This document shows, piece by piece, positions 16,710 through 25,799 of a stretch of DNA of 64,000 nucleotides. Location of the stretch: assembly GCF_016909155.1 (NCBI RefSeq), contig NZ_JAFBFG010000015.1:1-64000 (forward strand), written 5' to 3'. Made by a program: the position numbers and the translations under genes. The DNA comes from Chryseomicrobium aureum (GTDB lineage: Bacteria; Bacillota; Bacilli; Bacillales_A; Planococcaceae). The notes under the pieces are model-generated. The model ran no database searches. It was not told the DNA's origin and saw only the letters and a program-made list of their open reading frames with translations. Each line of letters begins with the position of its first letter. The stretch's first letter is position 1.

Positions 16710-17757
16710 AATTTCCATAAACGTCGTCATAACTATGATACCCATCCTGAATTACTGTAGAATCAATCGTATCGCGCATGACAGCAATTGGTTCAATCAA
16801 TACGGATGGCACCTCTTTTTTGCCGTTGTTTACATAACTACTGATCTCAACCTCTTCCCCTCTTGCAAGCATGACGGCTAGTTGTGCAGCCGTCTGCGAT
16901 AAATGGCGGATAGGTTTATACACCGTCATCAGCTGCTCCCCTGCTACAATTCTACGTATCCCTGCAAGATCTGCATCTTGACCGGCTATCGGCACCTTTC
17001 CGTTGAGTCCATAGATAGCCAATGCTTCTTGCACGCCTCCGCCTGTCGCATCATTCGAGGCAATCACAGCATCTACTTGATGAGCATTGATTTCAAGAGC
17101 TTCGCGCATGTTGTCACGGGCATTTACTGGCGTCCAGTCTTCCGTCCACTGATCATAAATCACTCGTACGTCTCCCGCATCAATCGCAGGTTGTAACACA
17201 CGAAAAGCACCTCGTTTTAATAAGTGCGCGTTGTTGTCTGTAGCGGCTCCACCGATAAACACATAATTCCCTTGGGGTACCGCTTGCAACATGGCCTCTG
17301 CCTGCAATTCTCCAACTCGCTCATTATCAAACGAAACATACAAATCAATATCTGCATTTTTGACGAGTCGATCATAAGAAATGACTTTGATTCCCGCCTG
17401 ATGCGCTTTATGGACAATTGCCGCTGTAGCTTCCGCGTTATGGGGAACAATGACAAGAACATCGATGCCGCTTTGAATCAATGTCTCTGCTTGCGCTACT
17501 TGCAATACATCATCGCCGTTTGCAGCTTCGATTACCACTTCTGCACCTAACGCTTCTACTGCCTCTTTAAATAAATCGCGGTCCTTGATCCATCGGTCTT
17601 CAACAAGTGTATCCATTGAAAAACCAATTCGAATGTCTTCTATCGCTATAGGCTCAGGCCTTGGCGACGGCTGTTGCTCTACTTGTTGTTCACATGCGAA
17701 AAGAAATACCAAGACAAAAACAAGGACTGTCCATCTTTGCATCCATCGCCATCTCAT
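16708..17757 (-). CDS. XylF-like sugar-binding lipoprotein
   Basis: A roughly 350-residue Peripl_BP_4 type monosaccharide-binding protein. The signal peptide ends in the lipobox LFAC, so it is anchored to the outer face of the membrane. Typical segments include IRIGFSMDTLVEDRW, DVLVIVPHNAEATA, VISYDRLV and GQDADLAGIRRIV, as in xylose-binding XylF. The start at 17757 overlaps the stop of the response-regulator gene (ATGA), so translation is coupled; ATG 17742 is an alternative. No permease or ATPase follows, so it must share the GguAB importer encoded upstream or feed the adjacent sensor. Confidence 0.88.
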   Translation of the reverse strand: MRWRWMQRWTVLVFVLVFLFACEQQVEQQPSPRPEPIAIEDIRIGFSMDTLVEDRWIKDRDLFKEAVEALGAEVVIEAANGDDVLQVAQAETLIQSGIDVLVIVPHNAEATAAIVHKAHQAGIKVISYDRLVKNADIDLYVSFDNERVGELQAEAMLQAVPQGNYVFIGGAATDNNAHLLKRGAFRVLQPAIDAGDVRVIYDQWTEDWTPVNARDNMREALEINAHQVDAVIASNDATGGGVQEALAIYGLNGKVPIAGQDADLAGIRRIVAGEQLMTVYKPIRHLSQTAAQLAVMLARGEEVEISSYVNNGKKEVPSVLIEPIAVMRDTIDSTVIQDGYHSYDDVYGN

Positions 17758-19256
17758 CGACTTATTAGCTGCTTTCGATAATCTGATGGTGTCTTGCCGC
17801 ATACTTTTTTAAACACCTTACTGAAATAGTTCGGCTCGTGATAACCAACCTCGTAACTGATTTCTTTCAAACTAAGCTCAGGGTTTTTCAGCAATTGTTT
17901 TGCATGCTCAATACGACATGTCGTTAAATAGTCAATATAATTGACGCCTAGTTTATCTTTAAACAATTTACTTAAATACATTGGTGTGAAGTCTACTAAC
18001 GCTGCAAGCGCATCCAATGAAATCTCTTCATGTGAATGTTCCTCGATATAGCGTTTGACTTGTTGGACCTTATTGGACTCCGCTTTATTTAAATGCTGCT
18101 CATAATGGGCCGAAATCTGTTCGAGTAAACCTTGCACTTCTGCTCGTAATTGACGATAGTTTTGGGATTGAAAAGATAAATAGGCAGTGGGTGTCACCAT
18201 TCCGAGATTCTCTAATGCCCGCTGGATGACCCACACTAACTCGAGTACACGTTGTTGTGAATAGACGAGGGGTTGGTTCTGATGTTCTTGTTCATCTATA
18301 AACTCATTAAAAAGCCGTTCAATCTCCTGCCAATCTCCTTGATCCAATGCGTCAAAAAACTGCTTCTCTTTCTGACGAACCGTCGTTGTATCTGTCCCTT
18401 CAAATTGGTTCAAGTTCTCTTCATAGAAGCGAAAACGCACAGACTGTGTATGGGAAGCGAGTGCAATGACTGCCTGTTGATAGGAAACCGCTATGTCTGC
18501 CAGGTCTTCTACTTGTTCCCCCACCCCAACAAATACATCCGCTTTGTCACGAAGTAAAGCAATGAGTCCTTGAGCAAAAGGCATTGCTTGTGAGCGGTAT
18601 GACACAGTAGAGTTACGGAAAACTACTAGTGGCAATTGCTTGCCATAAAGGGCTCCGACTAAAGCATGCTCAGTTTCATGGACACGTTCTTTAATTAAGC
18701 TATATAACGCTTCCGTCGGTTCTGGTAGATACACCACGAGTACAAAAGCAGGTTGCGATTGAATACCCACAGATTCCATTAAAACGTCCAACTGTACGTC
18801 ATGCATGTGATGGAATACAAGTTGCGTGACAAGTTCTGTCTCTGCTAAACGTTCTGCATGCATACTTGCTTTCTGCTTCCGGGACTCTTCTTTACATTGC
18901 TCGATAACCGTTTCAACTGTAGCAATGATTTCACTACGTTGACTCGGCTTTAATAAATACTCCTTTACGCCTAAACGTAAGGCTTGTCGTGCATAATCAA
19001 ATGTATCGAACGCTGTTACCATAACGCCACGAATAGTAGGATGAATTTCTTGAATGGTTTGAAGAGCCTCAATTCCATTAATACCTGGCATCATAATATC
19101 CATCAAGACGATGTCCGGTCGATGTTGTTTTACACTCTCAATCGCCTCATAGCCATTGCGTGCATCATAGATCTCTAAATCAGGAAATGCAGTGGAAAGA
19201 ATTCGGCGCATACCTTCTCGTTCGATTGGTTCATCGTCAACCATTAGTAATTTCAT
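17754..19256 (-). CDS. Response regulator, YesN/AraC type
   Basis: A 500-residue two-component regulator. The receiver domain (residues 1-120) has the acidic pair at MVDDE, the phosphoacceptor Asp55 in VLMDIMMPG and the conserved Lys in KEYLLKPSQ. A central linker of about 270 residues leads to a C-terminal AraC double helix-turn-helix (about residues 400-495: DALAALVDFTPMYLSKLFKD and ISYEVGYHEPNYFSKVFKKV). Starts overlap the end of the kinase gene by four bases. It should activate the sugar-uptake genes in response to the kinase. Related YesN regulators control xylose uptake in clostridia. Confidence 0.93.
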   Translation of the reverse strand: MKLLMVDDEPIEREGMRRILSTAFPDLEIYDARNGYEAIESVKQHRPDIVLMDIMMPGINGIEALQTIQEIHPTIRGVMVTAFDTFDYARQALRLGVKEYLLKPSQRSEIIATVETVIEQCKEESRKQKASMHAERLAETELVTQLVFHHMHDVQLDVLMESVGIQSQPAFVLVVYLPEPTEALYSLIKERVHETEHALVGALYGKQLPLVVFRNSTVSYRSQAMPFAQGLIALLRDKADVFVGVGEQVEDLADIAVSYQQAVIALASHTQSVRFRFYEENLNQFEGTDTTTVRQKEKQFFDALDQGDWQEIERLFNEFIDEQEHQNQPLVYSQQRVLELVWVIQRALENLGMVTPTAYLSFQSQNYRQLRAEVQGLLEQISAHYEQHLNKAESNKVQQVKRYIEEHSHEEISLDALAALVDFTPMYLSKLFKDKLGVNYIDYLTTCRIEHAKQLLKNPELSLKEISYEVGYHEPNYFSKVFKKVCGKTPSDYRKQLISR

Positions 19257-20686
19257 GGTGTCACCTCCAGTGGAATTCGAATTCGTACGGTAGTCCCAGT
19301 TGCAGGCGAACTTTCAATCGTCATTACATCCTGCGTGCCATAAAAGAGCTGTAATCGTTTTCGGACATTTTGAAACCCGATACTCGTAGAGTGGCCGGTT
19401 TCTTGCCGCACTTCTTGGTGCAACAAATGTTCAATATCTATCTCTGAAATACCTGGACCATCGTCCTTTACTTCAGCAATTACCGCATCATGCTGCTTGA
19501 AAACGCGCAACACAATCGTTCCGCCATCTACTAGTCGTTCAATTCCATGAATCATTGCATTTTCAACGATTGGCTGAAGTGTTAAACTTGGCAACTGTAC
19601 TTGCATGCATGTGGGATCAATTTCTTTGTGAAACGTTAATCGATCAGCAAAGCGTGCTGTCTGTATCGCAATGTATTGATCAATGACAGTAACCTCTTCT
19701 TTCAACGTGACGGATTGGTCGACTTTCTTCAGGCTATAGCGGAGCAATCCTGCCACACTGACGAGTAAATCACTTGTTTCTTCTGCTCCGTCTAAGTAAG
19801 CTTTTTTCGATAATGTGTTTAGTGTATTAAATAGGAAATGCGGATTAATTTGGCTCTGAAGACTCTTCAACTGACTCTCTTTCAGCAACAGTTGATTTTC
19901 TTGCAACTCATTTTCAAGTCGAGCTTTTTCCTGGGTATCCTGAAATAATTCATTGATATTTTCACGCATCGTATCAAATGTTTTGGCGAGAAAAGCAATT
20001 TCATCATTGGATGAGCTGTGGATGGGTGTGGTGAAATTTCCCTTCGCCACTTCATTGGCAGCACGCGTAAGTTCATGAACGGGCTTTGTGATTGAGAGTG
20101 AAAATCGGTATGCCACTAACAGTACAATCGCTGTAATCAGTCCAAGTAACCAAAGGCCTAGCCTTTCAAGTTCTTTCGATTGTTGGATCAAGTCACGATA
20201 AATTTGATTGTACGTACGCAATTCCTGATCCAAAATATAAAGCGTCCTGCTCTCAAGTGCAGCTGCGATGCGATTGGCTTCATTGAATTCCTGCGTGACA
20301 GCATCTGCTTCAGATTGCTTCACAAAACTGAGTGTTCGGTTAGAAGCTTCAATTAAGCTATCCATCATCAACAAATAGTTCGTCATATCGAGCTGATTGT
20401 CTTCTGTTCGAAACTGCCTGACCTGTTCTTGAATCTCACGCAACTGTTGTTCCTCGCGTGCTAATTTCTCTTCTTGGGCAGGGACTGGAAAACGAATATA
20501 TTCGTTTAATTCTGTAACTAGTGATTGACTAGCGGTGGTCACTTCATTCATTTGCAAGTATCGGCTCAGTATAGAACTATACTGTTCTTGTGATTGTTGG
20601 TTTGAATACATTAAGGCAATCCAAATCCCGCCCATAATCAGTACAGCCAGAGAGACCAGTCCCCATATCTTGTTTTGAATCGTCAT
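19253..20686 (-). CDS. Sensor histidine kinase, YesM/LytS type
   Basis: A 477-residue membrane kinase. Two transmembrane helices (about residues 7-26 and 174-196) flank an extracellular helical segment, followed by HAMP (about 197-250), the His_kinase domain with the phospho-acceptor in QINPHFLFNTLNTLSK, and an HATPase domain with N-box QPIVENAMIHG and G-box DDGPGIS. The ectodomain is small and coiled-coil-like, so ligand sensing probably depends on the membrane sugar-binding protein encoded just upstream. Four-base overlaps on both sides tie the three genes together. Confidence 0.93.
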   Translation of the reverse strand: MTIQNKIWGLVSLAVLIMGGIWIALMYSNQQSQEQYSSILSRYLQMNEVTTASQSLVTELNEYIRFPVPAQEEKLAREEQQLREIQEQVRQFRTEDNQLDMTNYLLMMDSLIEASNRTLSFVKQSEADAVTQEFNEANRIAAALESRTLYILDQELRTYNQIYRDLIQQSKELERLGLWLLGLITAIVLLVAYRFSLSITKPVHELTRAANEVAKGNFTTPIHSSSNDEIAFLAKTFDTMRENINELFQDTQEKARLENELQENQLLLKESQLKSLQSQINPHFLFNTLNTLSKKAYLDGAEETSDLLVSVAGLLRYSLKKVDQSVTLKEEVTVIDQYIAIQTARFADRLTFHKEIDPTCMQVQLPSLTLQPIVENAMIHGIERLVDGGTIVLRVFKQHDAVIAEVKDDGPGISEIDIEHLLHQEVRQETGHSTSIGFQNVRKRLQLFYGTQDVMTIESSPATGTTVRIRIPLEVTP

Positions 20687-21654
20687 GAGCCCGCCTCCTC
20701 TATGAAAATCGGCGTCTCATACCCTTCTGAATCAAGGGGAACGGTCTCTCCGCGAATCCATTCTACGAGTAAGCGTAGACCTGTTTCGCCCATCTCTCTA
20801 GGACGCTGGCGAATGACACCATCCATCACTTTTGCTTGAAGAAGGGTTCGTGCTTCAGGCGCTTCATCAAAGGAATAAATGAGATAGGGAGCGACTTGCG
20901 TGCGTCTTGATATTTCTTGTGTCACAAAATACGCAACGTCTGAATCAAGTAAGATCCAAGCCGTTGCTGCCGGAGACTGATTCATCCGCTCCATCGTCGC
21001 TTGCATAATCTCTTCTCTTGTATCCCCCATACCTTGATAAATCGGTGTAATTTGTGAGAATTCTTGTAACGACTCCTCGACTCCTTCTAATCGCTGGCGC
21101 TGCATGTAGCTCGGCTCTTCATCACCTACAATAATGACTTCTCCTTCGTAATCGAGCTTTTCTGCCACACGCTCTGCAAGCAATCCCCCAGCCTCTTTTT
21201 GATTTGACCCTACATAGGTTTTTCGAAGACTGTCTTCTGCAGGTACATCTTCTCCAATTGTAATAATCGGGACTCCGTAGAAAGCAGCTTTAATTTTCGT
21301 CAGCTCTTTAAACGCTTCTGTATCTTGCCCTTGCACTAAGATGCCATCGACTTTGGAATAGATGGCGGTCTCCAAATTGCCATTGAAGTCTTGATCCTCC
21401 GTACCAAAACCTGCCCATGCTTCCACGAGGACCCCTTGTCTCTCCGCTTCTTCCAAGGCGCCCCGTTCAACCTGCTTCCAAAAGTCTGTAGTTTGATTTT
21501 CAGTAATCAAGACAATACGTAGTTGATCAATTGTACCTGTTACTGGTTCCGGGAAGTTTGGAGCGGCTTGTATGACACGCCATACTGAAATGGCGGTGAA
21601 GACTGCGAAAAAAGCAATCAACAAACTGAGTACTACCGTTACTTTTTTCCGCAT
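20683..21654 (-). CDS. Membrane-anchored sugar-binding sensor (XylFII-like)
   Basis: A 323-residue periplasmic-binding-protein fold (Peripl_BP_4) with an N-terminal uncleaved transmembrane anchor (VTVVLSLLIAFFAVFTAISV) and no lipobox. Binding-fold signatures include IVLITENQTTDFW, SKVDGILVQGQD and VGSNQKEAGG. Together with the downstream kinase and response regulator it matches the XylFII-LytS-YesN three-component arrangement, where the sugar-bound protein switches the kinase on. AAAGGAG supports ATG 21654 over an upstream in-frame start. Sugar specificity is not readable, though xylose or a related pentose is plausible. Confidence 0.85.
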   Translation of the reverse strand: MRKKVTVVLSLLIAFFAVFTAISVWRVIQAAPNFPEPVTGTIDQLRIVLITENQTTDFWKQVERGALEEAERQGVLVEAWAGFGTEDQDFNGNLETAIYSKVDGILVQGQDTEAFKELTKIKAAFYGVPIITIGEDVPAEDSLRKTYVGSNQKEAGGLLAERVAEKLDYEGEVIIVGDEEPSYMQRQRLEGVEESLQEFSQITPIYQGMGDTREEIMQATMERMNQSPAATAWILLDSDVAYFVTQEISRRTQVAPYLIYSFDEAPEARTLLQAKVMDGVIRQRPREMGETGLRLLVEWIRGETVPLDSEGYETPIFIEEAGS

Positions 21655-21699
21655 GACTCCGACTCCTTTTCTTCCCATCTTACCACTGTCATTTCAATT

Positions 21700-21727
21700 C
21701 AAAAAGCACCCGAAGAGGGTGCTTTTG
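21700..21727 (-). terminator. Terminator after gguB
   Basis: AAAAGCACCC / GGGTGCTTTT with a four-base loop follows the permease stop codon, separating the importer genes from the sensory genes; read-through could still link them. Confidence 0.85.
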
Positions 21728-21728
21728 A

Positions 21729-22904
21729 TTATGCGCGCTGTCTACGAGTCATGACATCAAAGATCACTGCAGCTGCTAGTACACCACCGCGAATCATGTA
21801 CTGATAGGAAACGCCTACACCCAATAAGTTCATTCCGCTAGATAAGGACGCCATAACAACAGCCCCAATGATAGCTCCTGTCACTTTTCCTACCCCACCG
21901 GCTGATGAAACTCCGCCGACATAAGCAGCAGCGATAGCATCTAGCTCAAACAACGTTCCCGCAGTCGTAGTCGCAGACTGCAGACGCGCCGTATAGAGTA
22001 TCCCGGAAACGGCAGCCAGCATCCCCATTGAACCGAATACAAATAGTGTGATCTTTTGAACATTAATCCCGCTCAAGTGCGCAGCTTCTGGATTACTTCC
22101 AACTGCGTAAATGTGACGTCCAAGAACCGTTTTTGTTGTCAGGAAGTGATAAATCACAACGACGACGAGCATGATGACGACAGTCCAAGAAAGACCGTTG
22201 TATCCTGCTAAGATCCATGTTACATAGCCAATAATCGCGGATACTAATAATAGTTTAATTGTAAACATAGGCATCGACATAACGTCGAATCCGTATTTTT
22301 GTTTATCCTTGCGTCCGGAGAATTCACTGTAAATGTAAAATAGGATACCAACAACACCTACTAACAAGGTTAAAAGATGTAAGCCGCCGATTTGTACAAG
22401 AGAGGGGATAAACCCGTTTCCAAGAGCGTTGAACGTATCATCTCGCACAATGATTGTTCCTGTCCGTTCCGTTACTTGTAACAATGCCCCACGGAAAATT
22501 AACATCGCAGCAAGTGTTGCTACAAACGCAGGAATCCCAATCTTTGCCACAAGTACACCATTAAACAAGCCAATTAAAATTCCAAGTAGGAGTACGACTG
22601 GAATCGTAATCCAGACAGACACGCCCATTTGAGTTAAGAAAATAGCAGCGACAGCTCCTAAGAAACCGGCCACAAACCCAACAGACAAGTCAATGTGACG
22701 AATGACAATTACGAGTGTCATCCCGACAGCCAAAACGGCAATATAGCCAGCTGAGTCAAGCATATTGCTAATGTTTCGAGACGATAGAAATAGACCGTTC
22801 GTCATAATCGTAAACGTCAATAAAATTACAAGTAAGGCAATATACATCCCGTAATCCCGGATGTTTTCTTTAATAATTGTTTTTGCTTCCGTTACTAAAT
22901 TCAT
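21729..22904 (-). CDS. gguB: Sugar ABC importer permease, GguB/XylH-like
   Basis: A 391-residue BPD_transp_2 permease with about ten helices. Family hallmarks are GYIAVLAVGMTLVIVIRHID near residue 60 and GAIIGAVVMASLSSGMNLLG near the C-terminus. It forms the membrane channel of a monosaccharide importer together with the ATPase encoded 11 bases upstream. A hydrophilic insertion (SEFSGRKDKQKYGFDVMSMP), typical of the ChvE-GguAB 'multiple sugar' subgroup, supports that naming over ribose-type permeases. Confidence 0.9.
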   Translation of the reverse strand: MNLVTEAKTIIKENIRDYGMYIALLVILLTFTIMTNGLFLSSRNISNMLDSAGYIAVLAVGMTLVIVIRHIDLSVGFVAGFLGAVAAIFLTQMGVSVWITIPVVLLLGILIGLFNGVLVAKIGIPAFVATLAAMLIFRGALLQVTERTGTIIVRDDTFNALGNGFIPSLVQIGGLHLLTLLVGVVGILFYIYSEFSGRKDKQKYGFDVMSMPMFTIKLLLVSAIIGYVTWILAGYNGLSWTVVIMLVVVVIYHFLTTKTVLGRHIYAVGSNPEAAHLSGINVQKITLFVFGSMGMLAAVSGILYTARLQSATTTAGTLFELDAIAAAYVGGVSSAGGVGKVTGAIIGAVVMASLSSGMNLLGVGVSYQYMIRGGVLAAAVIFDVMTRRQRA

Positions 22905-22915
22905 AGCCGGTCCCC

Positions 22916-24436
22916 CTATTGTGTCGCTAGTTCCATAATCGTTTCTTGTGTTGCCTGTTCGCGGGAAAGCTCTCCTTTGATTTGTCCTTCCGCCATCACG
23001 TAGACACGGTCGCTCATACCGAGCACCTCACCTAATTCAGAAGAAATCATGATGATACTCAACCCTTCACTAATCAGTTGATTCATAATCGTGTAAATTT
23101 CAAATTTTGCCCCGACATCAATTCCACGTGTCGGTTCGTCCAAAATCAAGATCTTAGGTCCAGTAAACAACCACTTGCCCAGAGAAACCTTTTGTTGATT
23201 GCCTCCACTGAGTTTGCCGACGATTTGCTCGAGCGAATTCGCTTTGATATAAAGGGAATCTTTATAACGCGTCCCGACCTTTACTTCCTCATTCACATTC
23301 AGCACACCTTTAGGCGCAATCCCCTTTAAGTGTGCAGCAGAGATATTGCTTTTAATATCTTGCAATAAAAACAAGCCATCTCCTTTGCGATCCTCTGTTA
23401 CGTAGGCAATTCGTTCTTTGATTGCTTCACTTGTATGTTTCAATCGCTTGGTCTCACCAAATAGTTTCATCTCACCAGTCAGCTTGTACTTTTTAGGATT
23501 TCCAAAAATACTTAAGGCAAGCTCTGTGCGTCCTGATCCCATCAAGCCTGCAATCCCAATGATTTCACCTTTGTTTAGATGTAAATTCGCTTCTTTTACG
23601 ACTTGGCGACCAAGTTGTGAATCGTAAGCCGACCAGTTCTCAAGCGAGAGAACAGATTCACCAATGACATGGTCAGGTCGTTTTGGATAGATGTCTTCGA
23701 TTTCTCGTCCGACCATATTTTGAATGATAAGTCGTTCGGTAATCTCTCCTTTTCTTGAGTCCAGCGTACAAATCGTTTTTCCGTCTCGCAGCACTGTCGC
23801 TTTATCGGCAATCGAGATGACTTCTTTTAATTTATGAGAAATCATAATACACGTGATGCCTTGTTCTTTCAGTTCTTTGAGAAGATTTAATAGATTCTCA
23901 CTGTCATCTTCATTAAGCGCAGCTGTTGGTTCATCTAAAATCAACAACTTTACATCTTTACTCAAGGCTTTTGCAATTTCCACAAGCTGTTGTTTTCCAA
24001 CACCTAATTCCTTGATCAATGTCTCCGGTGTGACACGAAGCTTTACTTTTCGAAGAAGTTCAGTTGACTGCACAATTGTCTTGTTCCAATCAATGACAGG
24101 ACCTTTTCGTACTTCATTGCCTGCATAAATATTTTCATAGACAGTCAAGTCAGGGAATAAAGCAAGTTCTTGATAAATGATGCCAATCCCTGCTGTAACG
24201 CTGTCGCTGATTTCTTTAAATTGTTGAACATTCCCTTCATATACAATGTCGCCCGAGTATGTGCCGTGCGGGTAGACGCCACTCAGAACCTTCATCAGCG
24301 TGGATTTCCCTGCCCCGTTCTCGCCGATTAGACAGTGAATCTCCCCTTTTTCCACTTGAAAGTTGACGTCTGTCAACGCCTTCACTCCTGGGAATTCTTT
24401 TGATATGTTCCGCATCTCTAAAATGTACTCTGCCAC
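22916..24436 (-). CDS. gguA: Sugar ABC importer ATPase, GguA/XylG-like
   Basis: A 506-residue ATPase with two tandem nucleotide-binding domains as in carbohydrate importers of class CUT2. Domain 1 has Walker A GENGAGKST, Walker B LLILDEPTAAL and a degenerate signature (KELGVGKQQLVEIAK). Domain 2 keeps signature KLSGGNQQKVSLGKW and Walker B LILDEPTRGID. The frame extends to 24475, but AAGGAGG placed nine bases before GTG 24436 sets the start. It sits between its binding protein and permease genes. Confidence 0.92.
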   Translation of the reverse strand: MAEYILEMRNISKEFPGVKALTDVNFQVEKGEIHCLIGENGAGKSTLMKVLSGVYPHGTYSGDIVYEGNVQQFKEISDSVTAGIGIIYQELALFPDLTVYENIYAGNEVRKGPVIDWNKTIVQSTELLRKVKLRVTPETLIKELGVGKQQLVEIAKALSKDVKLLILDEPTAALNEDDSENLLNLLKELKEQGITCIMISHKLKEVISIADKATVLRDGKTICTLDSRKGEITERLIIQNMVGREIEDIYPKRPDHVIGESVLSLENWSAYDSQLGRQVVKEANLHLNKGEIIGIAGLMGSGRTELALSIFGNPKKYKLTGEMKLFGETKRLKHTSEAIKERIAYVTEDRKGDGLFLLQDIKSNISAAHLKGIAPKGVLNVNEEVKVGTRYKDSLYIKANSLEQIVGKLSGGNQQKVSLGKWLFTGPKILILDEPTRGIDVGAKFEIYTIMNQLISEGLSIIMISSELGEVLGMSDRVYVMAEGQIKGELSREQATQETIMELATQ

Positions 24437-24471
24437 TTTGCGCGCCTCCTTGCGACTTGCTTTGTAAGTAA

Positions 24472-24501
24472 ACACGTCTCACGCCGAAGCATGAGACGCG
24501 T
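24472..24501 (-). other. Intercistronic hairpin between chvE and gguA
   Basis: CGTCTCA / TGAGACG stem extended by two further pairs, without a good T run. Such hairpins often protect the message of the binding protein, giving more of it than of the ATPase and permease. Confidence 0.55.
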
Positions 24502-24509
24502 CCTAGGGA

Positions 24510-25628
24510 TTACTCTAATCCAGTGAATTCACTTGCCTCGTAATACTCTGAGTCAATCAATTCTGCTTTCACGTTTTCTTGATCCACTACGATAACATCT
24601 GTTTGTTTCGCTTTTACTTCTACTGCTCCGTTATCGTAAGAGCCCGTTGTTTCAGGGTCATTCCCATCTAAAATGTCAACAGCCATGCCCATAGCGTCTT
24701 GCACAAGCGTACGAACATCTTTGAATACTGTCATCGACTGCTGACCATCAATGATATATTGAATCGATGCTTTCTCAGCATCTTGTCCAGTGACGAAGTA
24801 TGAAGTGATTGCTGAATCCGAACCAAATACGTCTGCAATTGCACGAGCTGTTCCATCATTCGGAGCTAAGATCGCAACGTCGCCTTTTTGCTCATCCGAT
24901 GCAGCTGTTAAATGCGTTTGCGCTTTGTTCTTTGCTTCGTTTGCATCCCAGTTTGTAGTGATTTGGCCAATGATCTTACCAAGCTCATCACGAGAAAGGT
25001 CTGCTTTATCGCTCAATGCTTCTGCTTCTGAAGAGTTTGCGATGACAAATGTGCCGTCTGCAATTTTCGGTTGTAACACTTCCCAAGCACCTTGGAAGAA
25101 TAGGAATGCGTTGTTATCAGAAGCTGCACCTGCATACAGGTAAAGCGGTACACCTGATCCATCGGCATTATCGACTAAGTATTGGGCTTGTGCAGCACCA
25201 ACAGCTAAACTGTCGAATGTTACGTAGTAATCTACTGCGTCTGTGTCTGTGATTAAACGGTCATACGAGATGACTGTGACGCCTTCTTGTTTCGCTGCTT
25301 CCACAGCCGCTCCTGCTGCTGCACCGTCATGTGGCGTAATAATCAATACGTCAATTCCTTTGTTTAAAAGTGCATCGACATTTTCTTTTTCTTTTGCAGA
25401 AGATCCTTGGCTGAATAGGATTTCAGTTGAGTAATCCGAATCTGCTAATGCATCTTTAAAGCGCTGCTCATCTTGCACCCAGCGTGGCTCATCTTTAGTG
25501 GGTAGAACGATCCCTACGTCTACACCGCCACTTCCTCCTGATTCTCCTCCTGTTGAATTACACCCCGCGACAAAAATCATAGAAGCTGCTAATAAACTAG
25601 CCCATTTCCATACAGATTTCTTGTTCAT
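24510..25628 (-). CDS. chvE: Sugar-binding lipoprotein, ChvE-like
   Basis: A 372-residue monosaccharide-binding lipoprotein with lipobox VAGC (Cys at about residue 23) and a Gly/Ser-rich linker, then a Peripl_BP_4 fold (VGIVLPTKDEPRW, DVLIITPHDGAAAGAA, VISYDRLI, VTGQDAEKASIQYI). It is the first gene of chvE-gguA-gguB and captures the sugar outside the cell. ChvE-type proteins bind aldopentoses and aldohexoses such as xylose, arabinose, galactose and glucose. A cre site and promoter lie just upstream. Confidence 0.92.
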   Translation of the reverse strand: MNKKSVWKWASLLAASMIFVAGCNSTGGESGGSGGVDVGIVLPTKDEPRWVQDEQRFKDALADSDYSTEILFSQGSSAKEKENVDALLNKGIDVLIITPHDGAAAGAAVEAAKQEGVTVISYDRLITDTDAVDYYVTFDSLAVGAAQAQYLVDNADGSGVPLYLYAGAASDNNAFLFFQGAWEVLQPKIADGTFVIANSSEAEALSDKADLSRDELGKIIGQITTNWDANEAKNKAQTHLTAASDEQKGDVAILAPNDGTARAIADVFGSDSAITSYFVTGQDAEKASIQYIIDGQQSMTVFKDVRTLVQDAMGMAVDILDGNDPETTGSYDNGAVEVKAKQTDVIVVDQENVKAELIDSEYYEASEFTGLE

Positions 25629-25668
25629 TTCTTAACCCTCTCCCTTACCTGAAATGATTTCTACTTCA

Positions 25669-25698
25669 GTATAGAAAGCGAAGAGTTCTTATGTAAGC
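25669..25698 (-). promoter_or_regulatory. Probable chvE promoter
   Basis: On the minus strand a CTTACA -35-like element inside the cre site is followed after 18 bases by TATACT (near 25674-25669), about 40 bases before the chvE start codon. Confidence 0.5.
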
Positions 25699-25705
25699 GC
25701 TATCA
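25692..25705. promoter_or_regulatory. CcpA binding site (cre)
   Basis: TGTAAGCGCTATCA agrees at every position with the cre consensus TGWAARCGYTWNCW. It overlaps the putative -35 region of the chvE promoter, so CcpA bound there should repress sugar uptake when a preferred carbon source is present. Confidence 0.8.
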
Positions 25706-25758
25706 CGGGTAATCTTTTATACTCTTCTGTATTTTTTTAAGAAGAGTGTCTGAAAATT

Positions 25759-25791
25759 AAAAAAAGAGCCTGACACTCATGTGTCAGACTC
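25759..25791 (-). terminator. Terminator of the mhq-type operon
   Basis: GAG-CTGACAC / GTGTCAG-CTC stem and a T run on the minus strand, directly downstream of the nitroreductase gene. Confidence 0.9.
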
Positions 25792-25799
25792 TCCTATTT

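Noticed and set aside
17224-17550. Plus-strand frames opposite the sugar-binding and regulator genes
   Set aside because: Antisense to well-conserved proteins, without ribosome sites or family similarity.
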